Below, in pieces: positions 24,771 through 33,827 of a stretch of 64,000 bases of DNA. Origin of the DNA: JALZBN01 sp035525375 (GTDB taxonomy: Bacteria; Actinomycetota; Acidimicrobiia; Acidimicrobiales; AC-14); the NCBI GenBank assembly GCA_035525375.1, contig DATLEI010000093.1, positions 1-64,000 on the forward strand, written 5' to 3'. The notes beneath the pieces were generated by a model. The model was not told the DNA's origin. It was given only the letters and a program-made list of their open reading frames with translations, and made no database searches. A program made the translations under genes and the position numbers. Numbering within the stretch: position 1 is the first letter of the stretch; the number at the start of each line of letters is the position of its first letter.

Positions 24771-27700
24771 GTGACCGCCTCGAGGCGTGCCGGCTCCGGT
24801 GGCAGGTCAGGGCCTTGGAGGTACTGGCGGGTGGGAACCGATCGCCGTCGGCGCCGCAATTGGAGCAGCATCCGTAAACCGATCACCCACAACGCCAGCT
24901 CCAACGCCAGCGCCCCGTAACGGAGGATGGGCGTCTTGAAGCTGAGCGCTGCTTTGCCCGGCTCACTCACCGCGTAGGAGTTGGCCACACCAAAGGCGGA
25001 CTGACGGGGAGCCTCGTTCCCACCGGCGGTCAATTTCCATTGCGAAGACGGCGATTCCGACACGAGCACTTGTCCGGTTGCATCGATGCGGCCCTCGTAC
25101 TGGACCGGCCCGTCGCCGGGAAGCACCGGGGCCGCGCCGGTCAGGTCCGCGCCTCGTCCCAGTTCTTCGGGCAACACCGAGACGTCGGCAGCCGCACTGG
25201 GCGGCAACAACTGGCGTCCGGGGCCCCAAGCCGTGTTCTCGTAGATCACGCTGGCCCGATCGGAGGGCAGTAGACGTAGGTCGAGCTGAGAGGCCAGCGC
25301 CCGTGCGAGGGCAGGCGGAGGGGCGAGCGCCCGTTCCGCGCCTGGCGGCTCGCCGGTGCTACGCGCCGACGCGATGACGACGTAGCGCACAGCCATGGGA
25401 GCGAGGAGCCGGCCCAGGCGGGAGGTGTCACCCCGAGTCGCCTGCTGCAGCGCGTCCTTGATATCGAGGGTGGCGTCGGACGGCGGGCCCGGAAGGTTGT
25501 CGGTAGCGACGGGGGGGCCATCGCGGGACGTCGCATAAGATGTGCCCTCGCTGAGTCGCCAGCCCGCGATCGGTAGCGCGTCAGGGTCGCCGACCCAGAG
25601 CACCCGGAAGGCGCCCTGAGCCCGGCTGGCCGACATCCACGAGACCGACCGCGACAGGTCGCGAGGAGTGAGGTTCCAACGCCCGTCGGCGACGGAGCCA
25701 AGGATCGGGAGTGTGCCCAAGATGAGCGCGAAGCCGGCGGCGAGGAACGCGACCTGGCGCCACCCGAACCGGTGGACGCGGATGTCGAGTTCATACGCAG
25801 TGGCCCCGAGGGCGGCGGCGGCGGCCAGGGCTATGGCTGCCGGAGCGAGGAGGACCTCCGGCGACTGGAGCCGCATTGGTAGCCAGTCGCGCCCACCCGC
25901 CCACGCCACGAGGATGCACAACAAGGCCACGCTCCAGAGCCGTACTGCCCAGGCGAATCGCCAACCCTGGCCGACGATCAGCGGCAGGGCCGCGGCGAGA
26001 AAGATCGCCCAGCCGAGAGGCGCGGCACCGATGGGCCCGACCTCGAACCGGAGCAGGGCGCCGAGCCCCAGAGCACGCCCCGGCGCCCGGCCCACGCCCG
26101 CAACCGTTGTCCAGTCCTTGCCAAGGAGAAGGTCAAGCGACCATGGGAATAGGAGGAGCAGGCTGACCCCGATGGCGAGCGAGGCCGCGAGCAGGCCGCG
26201 CAGTGCGGCCCTTCCTCCACCGACGATCAGTGATCCGACGACGAGCCCTACGGCAATGAGCAGAATCGCAATACCGATCGAGGGCACGAAAGCGACCACG
26301 GGTGCCAGGCCGAGGCCGAACGCGATCACCTCCAGGCGCCGGCGAGTCGGATCGGGCGGAAGCTCGGCCTCCTTTTCGCTGACGAAGGGCAGGAGACGCG
26401 ACATCCGACCGAGTCGTGCGAGCAGCCATGGCGCGGCTGCATACGCGACCAAGCCGCCCCAGCGGCCATTGGCGATGGCGTTGTAGGGGAGCGGGACAGC
26501 GAGATACGCGACCGTGAGGACAAGGCGCCCGAGTGTCGAACCGATGCGGCGCGCCAGTCGCCATGCTCCCCACGCGCCCACGGGAATCGCGCCGAGCACA
26601 AGTATCTTTTGCAGGAGCTCGACGTTTCCGAGCAACGCGAGGCCGCCGGCGCCAAGAAACGCAAACGCAGGCGGGACGGCGGACACTGAGCCCATCCCTG
26701 TCGTGCGCCAACCGTGGAAGAACTGGCTGAAGAGCTTGCCCACGCCAGGTATGGGCGCGAACTCTCCGACCGCAGGCAATGGCTGGCCGATCAGGTGGCG
26801 GCTGCCGATCAGCACCCCGAGCACCAGCACACAGAGAACCAGGACCGCAACGCGCGCCGGGCCTTTCTCCACTGCGCCAGCAAGTTGATGGCCGGCATCG
26901 AGCAAGGCCCGGGCGTGATCCTCGGGGTTGAGCCGGTGGCGGATGAATGAATTGGCACGAACGCTGCCGCGCGCTTGAAGGCGCCGAACCTCACTGTCGG
27001 GGACGGCACGGGTGCTCGCCACTTGACGCCGTAGCGAGCGGAGCTCCTTCAGGTGCCTGAAGTTCCACCACCAGGCCGACAGCAACGCCGAACCCTCGCC
27101 ACGGTGGCGCGTGAACAGGGCGACAACGGCTTCGAAGACGGCGACCACGGCGGCTTGGGGGATCACTCGCACGAGATGCAGGAACGAGTAGCTCTTGAGC
27201 ATGGCCCGCAGCCGGTTCCGGGCTTCCATCCTCACGGTCTCTGGCGGCGCGGGCGGCGCCTCGGTGCCACCTTCGAGGTGGCGGACGCGGGCGGCCGGCG
27301 CGACCATGACCCGGGCGCCAGCTACCTGAGCACGCCAGCACAAGTCGATGTCGGCCCCGTGGTCGCCCATCACCGGATCGAAACCGCCGAGGGCGACAAA
27401 GAGGTCGCTTCGGACGAGCATGCACGCCCACGAGACGGCAAAGACGTCCTTGACCCCGTCGTGCTGTTCCTGATCGAGCTCGTCACGGTCGGCGAGCGGC
27501 TCTGCCGCGCCGGTTTTGTCGACAGCGAGACCCACGTCGAGGAGGCGGCTCGGGTCGGCCCAGCGAACGATCTTCGGGCCGACGATGCCGGCATTGGAGC
27601 GCAATGCTTCCTCGACGAGCAGCCGTACCGCGTCAGGATCGGGGGCGACGTCGTCGTGGCAGAAAAGCAGGAACGACGATCCCTGCACGGTGTGGAGGGC

Positions 27701-27967
27701 GTCGTTGGCGATCGTGGCGAACTCGGAGTTTGCCGAAACCTTCCTCAGGTACGCGTCGGGCAGGACAGAAGCGACGCGGTGGGCGCATTCCTCCTGGCCC
27801 GGATACGTTCCGGCGCGTGATTCGGGGCCGGACGCGTCGATTACGAGAACCGGCTGATTGGGGTAGTCCTGGGCCCCCAGGGCGGCGAGTGCTTCCTCGA
27901 ACCACGGGCCTTGCTGGGCCGCAACGACAACCGCGACGACGGGCGGCGCGGAAGGCTGGTCATCCAT
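24767..27967 (-). CDS. Large GT2 glycosyltransferase fused to a polytopic membrane domain
   Basis: A 1066-residue protein. Residues 1 to about 330 are a GT-A family 2 domain with HDD at 104-106, an acidic GADIDLCWRAQVAG motif and a VRHLEGG segment. From about 380 the chain becomes a membrane domain with ten or more helices, a large outer loop (about 800-1010) and a last helix near 1025. The arrangement matches the actinobacterial GT2-membrane proteins encoded beside DUF5719. They are assumed to flip or polymerise envelope glycans, with activity not established. It is first in the operon ending at the LCP gene; the upstream gap 27968-28077 should contain the promoter. Confidence 0.88.
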   Translation of the reverse strand: MDDQPSAPPVVAVVVAAQQGPWFEEALAALGAQDYPNQPVLVIDASGPESRAGTYPGQEECAHRVASVLPDAYLRKVSANSEFATIANDALHTVQGSSFLLFCHDDVAPDPDAVRLLVEEALRSNAGIVGPKIVRWADPSRLLDVGLAVDKTGAAEPLADRDELDQEQHDGVKDVFAVSWACMLVRSDLFVALGGFDPVMGDHGADIDLCWRAQVAGARVMVAPAARVRHLEGGTEAPPAPPETVRMEARNRLRAMLKSYSFLHLVRVIPQAAVVAVFEAVVALFTRHRGEGSALLSAWWWNFRHLKELRSLRRQVASTRAVPDSEVRRLQARGSVRANSFIRHRLNPEDHARALLDAGHQLAGAVEKGPARVAVLVLCVLVLGVLIGSRHLIGQPLPAVGEFAPIPGVGKLFSQFFHGWRTTGMGSVSAVPPAFAFLGAGGLALLGNVELLQKILVLGAIPVGAWGAWRLARRIGSTLGRLVLTVAYLAVPLPYNAIANGRWGGLVAYAAAPWLLARLGRMSRLLPFVSEKEAELPPDPTRRRLEVIAFGLGLAPVVAFVPSIGIAILLIAVGLVVGSLIVGGGRAALRGLLAASLAIGVSLLLLFPWSLDLLLGKDWTTVAGVGRAPGRALGLGALLRFEVGPIGAAPLGWAIFLAAALPLIVGQGWRFAWAVRLWSVALLCILVAWAGGRDWLPMRLQSPEVLLAPAAIALAAAAALGATAYELDIRVHRFGWRQVAFLAAGFALILGTLPILGSVADGRWNLTPRDLSRSVSWMSASRAQGAFRVLWVGDPDALPIAGWRLSEGTSYATSRDGPPVATDNLPGPPSDATLDIKDALQQATRGDTSRLGRLLAPMAVRYVVIASARSTGEPPGAERALAPPPALARALASQLDLRLLPSDRASVIYENTAWGPGRQLLPPSAAADVSVLPEELGRGADLTGAAPVLPGDGPVQYEGRIDATGQVLVSESPSSQWKLTAGGNEAPRQSAFGVANSYAVSEPGKAALSFKTPILRYGALALELALWVIGLRMLLQLRRRRRSVPTRQYLQGPDLPPEPARLEAVT

Positions 27968-28077
27968 TCTACCAGCGCAAACTAGTGCTCCTACGGTCTG
28001 GGGTCAGGCCAATCGGCCGCCGGACGCCGAGACCCGCGGCGCATCCCGTTCGCAGGTCTCGTTCGGTGTGCCCGGCC
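27968..28077. other. 110-bp non-coding gap upstream of the envelope operon
   Basis: This gap lies between the stop of the small hypothetical gene at 28078 and the start of the GT2-membrane gene. The minus strand carries TAGAAT immediately before the ATG (27966-27971), which resembles a -10 box, but its position would put initiation inside the ORF. I see no clear -35 or terminator hairpin. Confidence 0.3.
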
Positions 28078-28362
28078 TCAGACGGCGTTGCGGGACTTGT
28101 GGTTCTTCTCGCCTGGCATCGGCGTCGACTTCGTTTCCGGCATAGTGCTGGAATTGGTCGAATCCGGTCGCGCCATACCCGTGTGCCAATGAGTCATCTC
28201 TGATCCGCTCGGCATCGCGCCAGCCTGCGACATCGTCGGTCCGTCATCGGGCCCATCAGAGTTGGCGGCACTCTCTGCGACGTGTTCGTCGAGAGGCTCT
28301 GCTTCTGCGTCGGCGGCGTGTCGCTCAGCCTGATCCGCGCGCGAACTGTGATTTATTTTCAT
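28078..28362 (-). CDS. Small hydrophilic hypothetical protein
   Basis: A 94-residue frame with no recognisable domain, rich in Ser, Ala, His, Met and acidic residues (MTHWHTGMARPDS, ending KNHKSRNAV). Support for a real gene: an AAGGA ribosome-binding sequence 7-8 nt before the ATG, and no other gene on either strand. Third-position G+C is about 70%, lower than the neighbours but above random. Against it: codon use is less biased than around it and no homologue is known to me. It is divergent from the gene at 28590. Confidence 0.4.
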   Translation of the reverse strand: MKINHSSRADQAERHAADAEAEPLDEHVAESAANSDGPDDGPTMSQAGAMPSGSEMTHWHTGMARPDSTNSSTMPETKSTPMPGEKNHKSRNAV

Positions 28363-28589
28363 GGAGGTTTCCTTCTCGAAGGCGACCGTCGGCGAGGTGC
28401 CGGTGTCGATGGACGCAACTTCAAGAACCCTCCGCAGGGGAGACCTCCGACTAGAAGCGCTGCACAGTTAGTACCCAGAGCTGCCGGATTGAAACGGAGC
28501 GAGCAGTCGACACGACGCTGTCAACCCCGCCTCCCACGCCAAATGAGCATCCGTGCCCATAAGGCAACCCCGCGCCGTATCCTGAAGTC
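28363..28589. other. 227-bp intergenic region between divergent small genes
   Basis: It holds the presumed promoters of the two divergent small genes. The minus-strand ribosome site AAGGAAACCTCC lies at its left edge and a candidate -10 for the plus gene at its right edge. A short dyad GGAGGTTTCC...(GGGGAGACCTCC) links 28362-28371 with 28437-28449 imperfectly. I see no terminator with a U-tract and no RNA gene. Confidence 0.35.
28578..28583 (+). promoter_or_regulatory. Candidate -10 box for a leaderless transcript
   Basis: TATCCT fits the actinobacterial TANNNT -10 consensus and ends 6 nt before the ATG at 28590, so transcription would start at or next to the A of the ATG. No Shine-Dalgarno sequence is present and no good -35 is visible. 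Confidence 0.3.
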
Positions 28590-28967
28590 ATGGATGAGCG
28601 AGTGGGTACCACGATTTCTGATTTGGCCCGGGTCGCCACCGGCTTTGTCGTCCTCGGCGCGCAGCAGGCCCAGGTACGACGACGCGAGATCCAGAAGCAA
28701 CTCGAGCCCCGCCTCCGGGAGGCCGCCTCATTTGTCGGTCAAGCGGCGGAGGCGGTTGAGGAGCGGGTCGACCCGGCGTTCGGCCAGATCGAGGAGCAGC
28801 TATCCGGAGTGACGGAGACCTTCGTCCGGGAGGCCAAGACAGCGACGACCGAGGCCTTGCGCGCCGTGCGCCGGCTGGCTTCGTCGCACGCGACCGAGCC
28901 GGAGGAGCCGAAACCCGAGCCGGGGGATCACACCACCGAGCCGGAGGCTCAGACGACCGAGCGGTAA
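28590..28967 (+). CDS. Small helical/coiled-coil hypothetical protein
   Basis: A 125-residue cytoplasmic protein, mostly helical (residues 5-100), with repeated Glu/Arg heptads such as RRREIQKQLEPRLREAASFV and an amphipathic N-terminal stretch (ATGFVVLGAQQAQ). It ends in an acidic Pro/Glu/Thr tail with EPEEPKPEPGD. It resembles small phasin- or apolipoprotein-like helical proteins of Actinomycetota but I cannot assign a family. The final 19 bp overlap the convergent glycosyltransferase gene. Confidence 0.6.
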   Translation: MDERVGTTISDLARVATGFVVLGAQQAQVRRREIQKQLEPRLREAASFVGQAAEAVEERVDPAFGQIEEQLSGVTETFVREAKTATTEALRAVRRLASSHATEPEEPKPEPGDHTTEPEAQTTER

Positions 28968-30058
28968 ACGGCGACATGGGCCGCGGCGGACGCGTCCCAG
29001 GTGTAGTGCGACGCAACCTCCAATCCGAGGCGTCGCCGGTTGTCGACTTCGGCACCACCGGCGAGGAGCGCCTCAAGCGCGCCGGTGAGCTCGCTGGTGT
29101 TCCCAGGAGCGATGAGCAAGGCGGCATCACCGACGACCTCCTCCATGGCCGTACCACTGGTTGTCACGAGCGGGGCGCCGCACGCGAGCGCCTCGAGCGC
29201 CGGCAGACCGAAGCCTTCCTCTAGGGACGGGTAGGCGACGACGGCGGCTCCCTGGAGGAGTGCGGTCTTGTCGTCCTCGGAGATGTAGCCGAGGCGATGA
29301 ATGCGACTGCCGTGCGTAGCCTTCTCGACAGCATCGTCGACCGCCTCGGTACCCCATCCCGGCGCGCCTGCGATCACCAAACCGAGGTCTGGCTGCGTGG
29401 CCGCGACCATGTCAAAGGCGCGCACCAGAGTCGGGATGTCCTTGCGGGGCTCGATCGTGCCAATGAAGAGGACGTACGGCTTCGTGATTCCGGGGACCGG
29501 GATGTCGTTGGCGCCGGCTGGGTGGTAGCGGTTGATATCGACTCCGTGAGCGATCACGTGCACCGGTGCCGCGGGGTGCAAAAGGGCTTCGAGGCGCCCC
29601 GCGGTGGCCTCACTGACGGCGATGATCGCGTCGGCGCGCATTGCAGCGGTACGAATCGCCCGGCGGAAGTAGGCGACTTTGGCCGGTTCGTGCCAGCCCG
29701 GACTGTCGAGAAACGTGAGGTCGTGCACCGTGACGACGCGTGGCAGCTTCGCCCGTTCAGGCATCGTGTAATGCGGACTGTGGTGGACGTCCAGACCGAG
29801 CTGAGCAAGGACGCTCGGGAGGCGCGCCTGTTCCCAGGCAAGGCGCACCGGCCGGAGTTCTGGGGCAACCGCGAGTGTTCGGCGCGGGCCGATATTCCAG
29901 CGAGCGTCGTCTCCCCGACGGCAGATCACGGTGAGATCGACGTCGGGCTGGCGCCGAAGTCCGGCGACCAGGTCGATGACGTAACGACCGGCGCCCGCTG
30001 GATTTGCGGGCACTGCGCTGGCATCGATCGATACGCGGGTCGGATTTGCTGGCGTCAT
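28949..30058 (-). CDS. Glycosyltransferase family 4
   Basis: A 369-residue GT-B enzyme. Features are RVSIDASAVPANPAGAGRYV at the N-terminus, VVTVHDLTFLDSPGW (acceptor side), IGTIEPRKDIPTLVRAF (donor phosphate region) and the EX7E pair E281/E289 in LEEGFGLPALEALACGAP. The open frame runs back to 30493. The ATG at 30058 overlaps the upstream stop as ATGA and begins the conserved fold, so it is the true start. It is last of three consecutive GT4 genes, which may each add one sugar to the same repeat unit. Confidence 0.92.
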   Translation of the reverse strand: MTPANPTRVSIDASAVPANPAGAGRYVIDLVAGLRRQPDVDLTVICRRGDDARWNIGPRRTLAVAPELRPVRLAWEQARLPSVLAQLGLDVHHSPHYTMPERAKLPRVVTVHDLTFLDSPGWHEPAKVAYFRRAIRTAAMRADAIIAVSEATAGRLEALLHPAAPVHVIAHGVDINRYHPAGANDIPVPGITKPYVLFIGTIEPRKDIPTLVRAFDMVAATQPDLGLVIAGAPGWGTEAVDDAVEKATHGSRIHRLGYISEDDKTALLQGAAVVAYPSLEEGFGLPALEALACGAPLVTTSGTAMEEVVGDAALLIAPGNTSELTGALEALLAGGAEVDNRRRLGLEVASHYTWDASAAAHVAVYRSVV

Positions 30059-31110
30059 GGATTCGGTCGCGCACGTCCGTCGTACATGTCGCGCCACAGT
30101 TCGACGTGGCGTTCGGCGGCGCGCCGCCACGTGAATGCTGCGGCGCGCTCCCGTCCGGCGCCGATGAGGTGGTCTCGGACACCGTCGTCCATAGCTCCCG
30201 CAACAATGGCCGTGGCGATGGAGTCCACGTCGGTCGGATCCACCTGCAGCGTGGCGTCGCCGGCGCTCGGTACCGGGCTGGCGATCACTGGCGCGCCCGC
30301 TCTCATGGCTTCGAGCACCGGGAGGCCGAAACCCTCCTTCAGCGGGACGTAGGCCATCAGCCGGGCACGGGCGTAGAGACCCGAGAGGACGGTGTCGCTC
30401 ACGTGACCGGCGAGGACGACGCCGGATCCTGGCGCAGTCCGGGCGACTCCGGCGTCGCCCCATCCCGTCGGTCCGACGACGACGAGCCGCCATGAATGAC
30501 CCAGTTGGGTGCGCGCCGACTCGAAGGCGGCGAGGAGCCGGGCCAGGTTCTTGCGCGGTTCGAGGGTCGAGACCGTCAGTAGGTAGTCGCCCTCGACGGA
30601 CAGGAGCCGCAACAGCTCGGCCGCGCCCTCGTCGTCGGCTGGTGGCAGGTGGTCGGCGCCCTCGGGGACGACTTCCACTCGCGAGGCCGGCGCGCCTGCC
30701 GCAAGGAGGTCATCGGCCGTATCAGCTGACGGGACCATCAAGATGGCCGCTCGGGCCAGGGCGCGCTGCAGCGCCTTTTCGTGCCACCGCCGACCGCGCG
30801 CCGGGTACGCCTGAGGCAGATGGCGCCAGCCCAAGTCGTGCACCATGACCGACAGTGGTGCATTTCCGGAGGGTGGAATGGCGAAGCTCGGCGCGTGTAC
30901 GCAGTCGGCGGCCCGCGGCCCGCCGAGCCCCGCGTCCCAAACTCGCACGACCGCCCACGGAGGGAGGCGGCTCGAGGACAATTCGACCTCGGGACCCTCC
31001 AGACTCTCGGAGCCGAGCTCCTTCAGTCCTCCAAGGAGTCCCCGCAGATAGGTGCCGATGCCTCCGGGGACGCGCCGGCGAGGTTGCTCGGCGACAATGA
31101 CGACCCGCAC
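30055..31110 (-). CDS. Glycosyltransferase family 4
   Basis: A 351-residue GT-B enzyme, middle of the three-GT4 run. It begins MRVVIVAEQPRRRVPGGIGT with the N-terminal GGIGTY loop, followed by MVHDLGWRHLPQAYPARGRR, VSTLEPRKNLARLLAAF and EX7E at E259/E267 (EGFGLPVLEAMRAGAP). It is slightly shorter than its neighbours because the N-terminal lobe has a compressed loop. It is separated from the previous gene by 3 bp and overlaps the next by 4 bp. Confidence 0.91.
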   Translation of the reverse strand: MRVVIVAEQPRRRVPGGIGTYLRGLLGGLKELGSESLEGPEVELSSSRLPPWAVVRVWDAGLGGPRAADCVHAPSFAIPPSGNAPLSVMVHDLGWRHLPQAYPARGRRWHEKALQRALARAAILMVPSADTADDLLAAGAPASRVEVVPEGADHLPPADDEGAAELLRLLSVEGDYLLTVSTLEPRKNLARLLAAFESARTQLGHSWRLVVVGPTGWGDAGVARTAPGSGVVLAGHVSDTVLSGLYARARLMAYVPLKEGFGLPVLEAMRAGAPVIASPVPSAGDATLQVDPTDVDSIATAIVAGAMDDGVRDHLIGAGRERAAAFTWRRAAERHVELWRDMYDGRARPNP

Positions 31111-31113
31111 GGC

Positions 31114-32229
31114 CTACGAATTGGCCAGGTCGCGATAGAGACGGAGGGCGTCGGCTCCGGCGCGATCCCAGGTGAATTTGGCGGCTTGTCGGTGCCCAGC
31201 GGCAATGAGATCGGCGCGCAGGCCGTCGTCGGTAGCCACTCGTTGCATGGCGTCGGCGAACTCGGCGGCATCGCCCGGGTCGACGAGGACACCCGCGTCC
31301 CCGACTGTCTCCGGCGTGGCGCCGGCACGCACTCCGACAACGGGTAGTCCTGCTTCCATCGCCTCGATGAGCGGCATCCCGAAGCCTTCGTACAGCGACG
31401 GGAACACGAGCATCGTCGCCCCCGCGACGAGCTCGGCCATGCGGGCGTCGTCGACGTAGCCGGTGATCGTCACGTCGGATGACCCGAGCCCCCGCTCCTC
31501 GATGAGCGGCGGTACGTCGAGGACTGGGCTGGCCGCGCCGGCGAGCACGAGCCGGAGGTCAGAACCCTCCTTGCGAAGTATGGCGAGGGCATCAAGTGCG
31601 AGTTGAACGTTCTTCCTCGGCTCCAGCGTGCCGAGCATCAGCGCGTAGGGCGCATCGTTGATCCGCGGCGCGCCGGAGCCGGCCTGGGGGATGAGGCGGC
31701 CGTGGCTCCCGTTGGGGATGACGCGAATGCGCTCGGAGATCTCGGGCATCCACCAGGCCAGTTCGTCCCTGGTGAAGTCGGAGACGGTCACGATGATCGA
31801 CGCTCGTTTCAGCACGGTCGGCAATAGGCGTGCCATGCGGCGGATGGCGGGGGTGACCGACTCGGGGTCGCGAATGAAGCCGATGTCATGCACGGTCACC
31901 ACGGTTGGGATGCGTCGTGACGGCGGCGAGATGAAGTTGGTGGCGTGGAAGACGTTGCACCCCACCAGCCACTCGACAGGCGGGAACGGCACTCGGTCCC
32001 AGAGGGCCCAGAGCGGACGCGCCGGCGCGAGGCGGCGCGCGACCTTCACGTTCGGGCGGTGTGGCGGGTCGAGATGGAGACTTCGCGCTGTGCGCCACGA
32101 GATCGGGAAGACGACCAGCTCCGATGACGGCGACAGGCGTGCGACCGCATCGATGAGCTCGTGGGTGTACCACCCCACGCCGGTCTTCTTGCCCAAGAGA
32201 GGCGTGCCGTCGAACCCGATCCGCAGCAC
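31114..32229 (-). CDS. Glycosyltransferase family 4
   Basis: A 371-residue GT-B enzyme, first of the three-GT4 run. It opens RIGFDGTPLLGKKTGVGWYT, has PTVVTVHDIGFIRDPESV, GTLEPRKNVQLALDAL and the EX7E pair E281/E289 in YEGFGMPLIEAMEAGLPVVG. The frame is open to 32694, but that extension is antisense-like, low-complexity sequence lying over the coiled-coil gene. The GTG at 32229, 4 bp after that gene's TAA, starts the first beta strand. Enzymes of this type often act as mannosyl- or rhamnosyltransferases; the donor is not determinable here. Confidence 0.91.
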   Translation of the reverse strand: MLRIGFDGTPLLGKKTGVGWYTHELIDAVARLSPSSELVVFPISWRTARSLHLDPPHRPNVKVARRLAPARPLWALWDRVPFPPVEWLVGCNVFHATNFISPPSRRIPTVVTVHDIGFIRDPESVTPAIRRMARLLPTVLKRASIIVTVSDFTRDELAWWMPEISERIRVIPNGSHGRLIPQAGSGAPRINDAPYALMLGTLEPRKNVQLALDALAILRKEGSDLRLVLAGAASPVLDVPPLIEERGLGSSDVTITGYVDDARMAELVAGATMLVFPSLYEGFGMPLIEAMEAGLPVVGVRAGATPETVGDAGVLVDPGDAAEFADAMQRVATDDGLRADLIAAGHRQAAKFTWDRAGADALRLYRDLANS

Positions 32230-32233
32230 GCAG

Positions 32234-32746
32234 TTAGCTGTCGCGCCGCCGGCGACGATTGCCGCGCCAGCTGCCGCCCTGCATCCCCGACTCCTCACCG
32301 GTGTCACTTGCGTCGCTGCCGTCAGCAACCGGGATGCTCGCAACATCAGGCGGCCTGATGTCGACGAGGGGGGAGACGGGGGACACCGATGCTTCTCCCG
32401 GCACCGCCGCTGGGGTCTTGGGAGCAGGCTTCGGGGATACCGGCTGGCCCCGAACCTCGGCGACGATCGTGTCGCGGTGCTCGGAAAGGATCTTCGACAG
32501 CCGCCCGAGATCGCGAACGAGAAGCCGCCCGAGATCGCTGACCGTGTGCCGGAGGTCGGCGGCGACGATCTCGACGTCTTTGGCCACGGCCACGCGAACC
32601 GAATTCTCCAGTGAGGTGGCGAGGGTGTCGAGCCGGTCACCGAGGGCTGAAAGACCGTTTTCGATCGCGGCCAGTCGCCGGCGCGTCTCGTCATCCGGAT
32701 CGGCAGGGGGGTCTGCAGCGGAGTTGACCCAGGGAGGTAGGTCCAT
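32234..32746 (-). CDS. Coiled-coil protein of the glycan operon
   Basis: A 170-residue soluble protein without a known catalytic domain. After MDLPPWVNS it forms a long helix (about 18-95) with heptads, including RLAAIENGLSALGDRLDTLA and DLGRLLVRDLGRLSKILSEH. It then becomes a disordered Pro/Ala/Ser tail ending in a basic RGNRRRRRDS cluster. It is placed between the RmlA-type gene (10-bp gap) and a GT4 gene (4-bp gap). A scaffold, length-control or membrane-tether role is possible but unsupported beyond location. Confidence 0.65.
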   Translation of the reverse strand: MDLPPWVNSAADPPADPDDETRRRLAAIENGLSALGDRLDTLATSLENSVRVAVAKDVEIVAADLRHTVSDLGRLLVRDLGRLSKILSEHRDTIVAEVRGQPVSPKPAPKTPAAVPGEASVSPVSPLVDIRPPDVASIPVADGSDASDTGEESGMQGGSWRGNRRRRRDS

Positions 32747-32756
32747 CAGGCAAAGG

Positions 32757-33827
32757 CTAGGTCAGGTCGACGATTGAGTGGTCGCCGAGCATGAGCCGGT
32801 TGGCCCGGGGCCGGCGCGCCGAGCGAGTCACCGTGACCTCCTTGCCCAGCAACGAGTCCTCGAGGCGAGGGATGTCGACGATGCGGCTCTGCTCGAGGAT
32901 CACCGAGTGTTCGACCTCGGATCGGATGATCTGACAGCCGTAGTAGATCGACGTGAAGGGGCCGATGAAGCTGTTCTCGATGCGAGTGCCCTCTCCGATG
33001 ATGGCGGGGCCACGGATGACTGAGGCGACGATCTCAGCCCCGGCTTGCACGACAACGCGTCCTTCGATTCGTGATTCGGCGTCGACCGATCCTTCGATGA
33101 GAGGCTCGATCGTTTCGAGAATCAAGCGGTTCCCCTCCAGGAGGGCCGCAAGGTTGCCCGTGTCGATCCACCAGCCCTCGACAACTTGCTGCCGCACGCT
33201 GTGGCCCTCATCAATGAGCCACTGGATGGCGTCGGTGATCTCGAGCTCACCCCGCTTCGACGGGGCGATCGATCGGACCGCTTCGTGAATAGTCGAATCG
33301 AAGAGGTAGACCCCGACGAGCGCAAGGTCCGACGGAGGGTCGACCGGTTTCTCGATGAGGCGCACGACTCCGCCGTCGGCGTTGAGCTCCGCCACTCCGA
33401 ATTGCTGGGGATTGGGCACGTGGGCGAGAAGGATGTGCGCAGCAGCACCACCCCGGTCGGTGTTGAAGCGATCGACCAGGTGGCGTACGCCTTGGCGGAG
33501 GAGATTGTCGCCGAGGTACATCACGAAGTCCTCGTCTTCGAGGAAGTCCCGGGCGATGAGGACGCAGTGGGCCAACCCAAGCGGCGCTTCCTGGCGCAGG
33601 TAAGTGACCTCGAGGCCCCAGCGCTCACCCGACCCGACGGCTGTCGTGATCTCCGGTTCGGTGTCGCCGACGATGATGCCGACCTCGGTGATGCCGGCCT
33701 CGGCCATCTGCTCCAGGCCGTAGAAGAGGATGGGCTTGTTGGCAACGGGTACGAGTTGCTTGGCACCGGTGTGGGTGATGGGGCGCAGGCGGGTGCCCGC
33801 GCCGCCAGAGAGGATCAAAGCTTTCAC
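32757..33827 (-). CDS. rmlA: Glucose-1-phosphate thymidylyltransferase, long (StrD/RmlA-like) form
   Basis: A 356-residue nucleotidyltransferase that would make dTDP-glucose, the first step toward dTDP-rhamnose or other deoxysugars. The N-terminal signature GGAGTRLRP (8-16), the KQLVPVANKPI lysine motif, VMYLGDNLL and LIEKPVDPPSDLALVGVYLF define the catalytic domain. About residues 245-356 form a left-handed beta-helix (hexapeptide-like turns IEGSVDAESRIEGRVVVQ). This marks the long form rather than the ~290-residue RmlA. The GTG start overlaps the upstream GT2 stop (GTGA). The exact sugar specificity is inferred. Confidence 0.87.
   Translation of the reverse strand: MKALILSGGAGTRLRPITHTGAKQLVPVANKPILFYGLEQMAEAGITEVGIIVGDTEPEITTAVGSGERWGLEVTYLRQEAPLGLAHCVLIARDFLEDEDFVMYLGDNLLRQGVRHLVDRFNTDRGGAAAHILLAHVPNPQQFGVAELNADGGVVRLIEKPVDPPSDLALVGVYLFDSTIHEAVRSIAPSKRGELEITDAIQWLIDEGHSVRQQVVEGWWIDTGNLAALLEGNRLILETIEPLIEGSVDAESRIEGRVVVQAGAEIVASVIRGPAIIGEGTRIENSFIGPFTSIYYGCQIIRSEVEHSVILEQSRIVDIPRLEDSLLGKEVTVTRSARRPRANRLMLGDHSIVDLT

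Noticed and set aside
28949..30493. 514-residue version of the GT4 gene
   Set aside because: The first 145 residues are Arg-rich shadow sequence over the upstream GT4 gene; the ATG at 30058 overlaps the upstream stop.
31114..32694. 526-residue version of the GT4 gene
   Set aside because: The extension overlaps the coiled-coil gene and has no fold; the GTG at 32229 begins the conserved domain.
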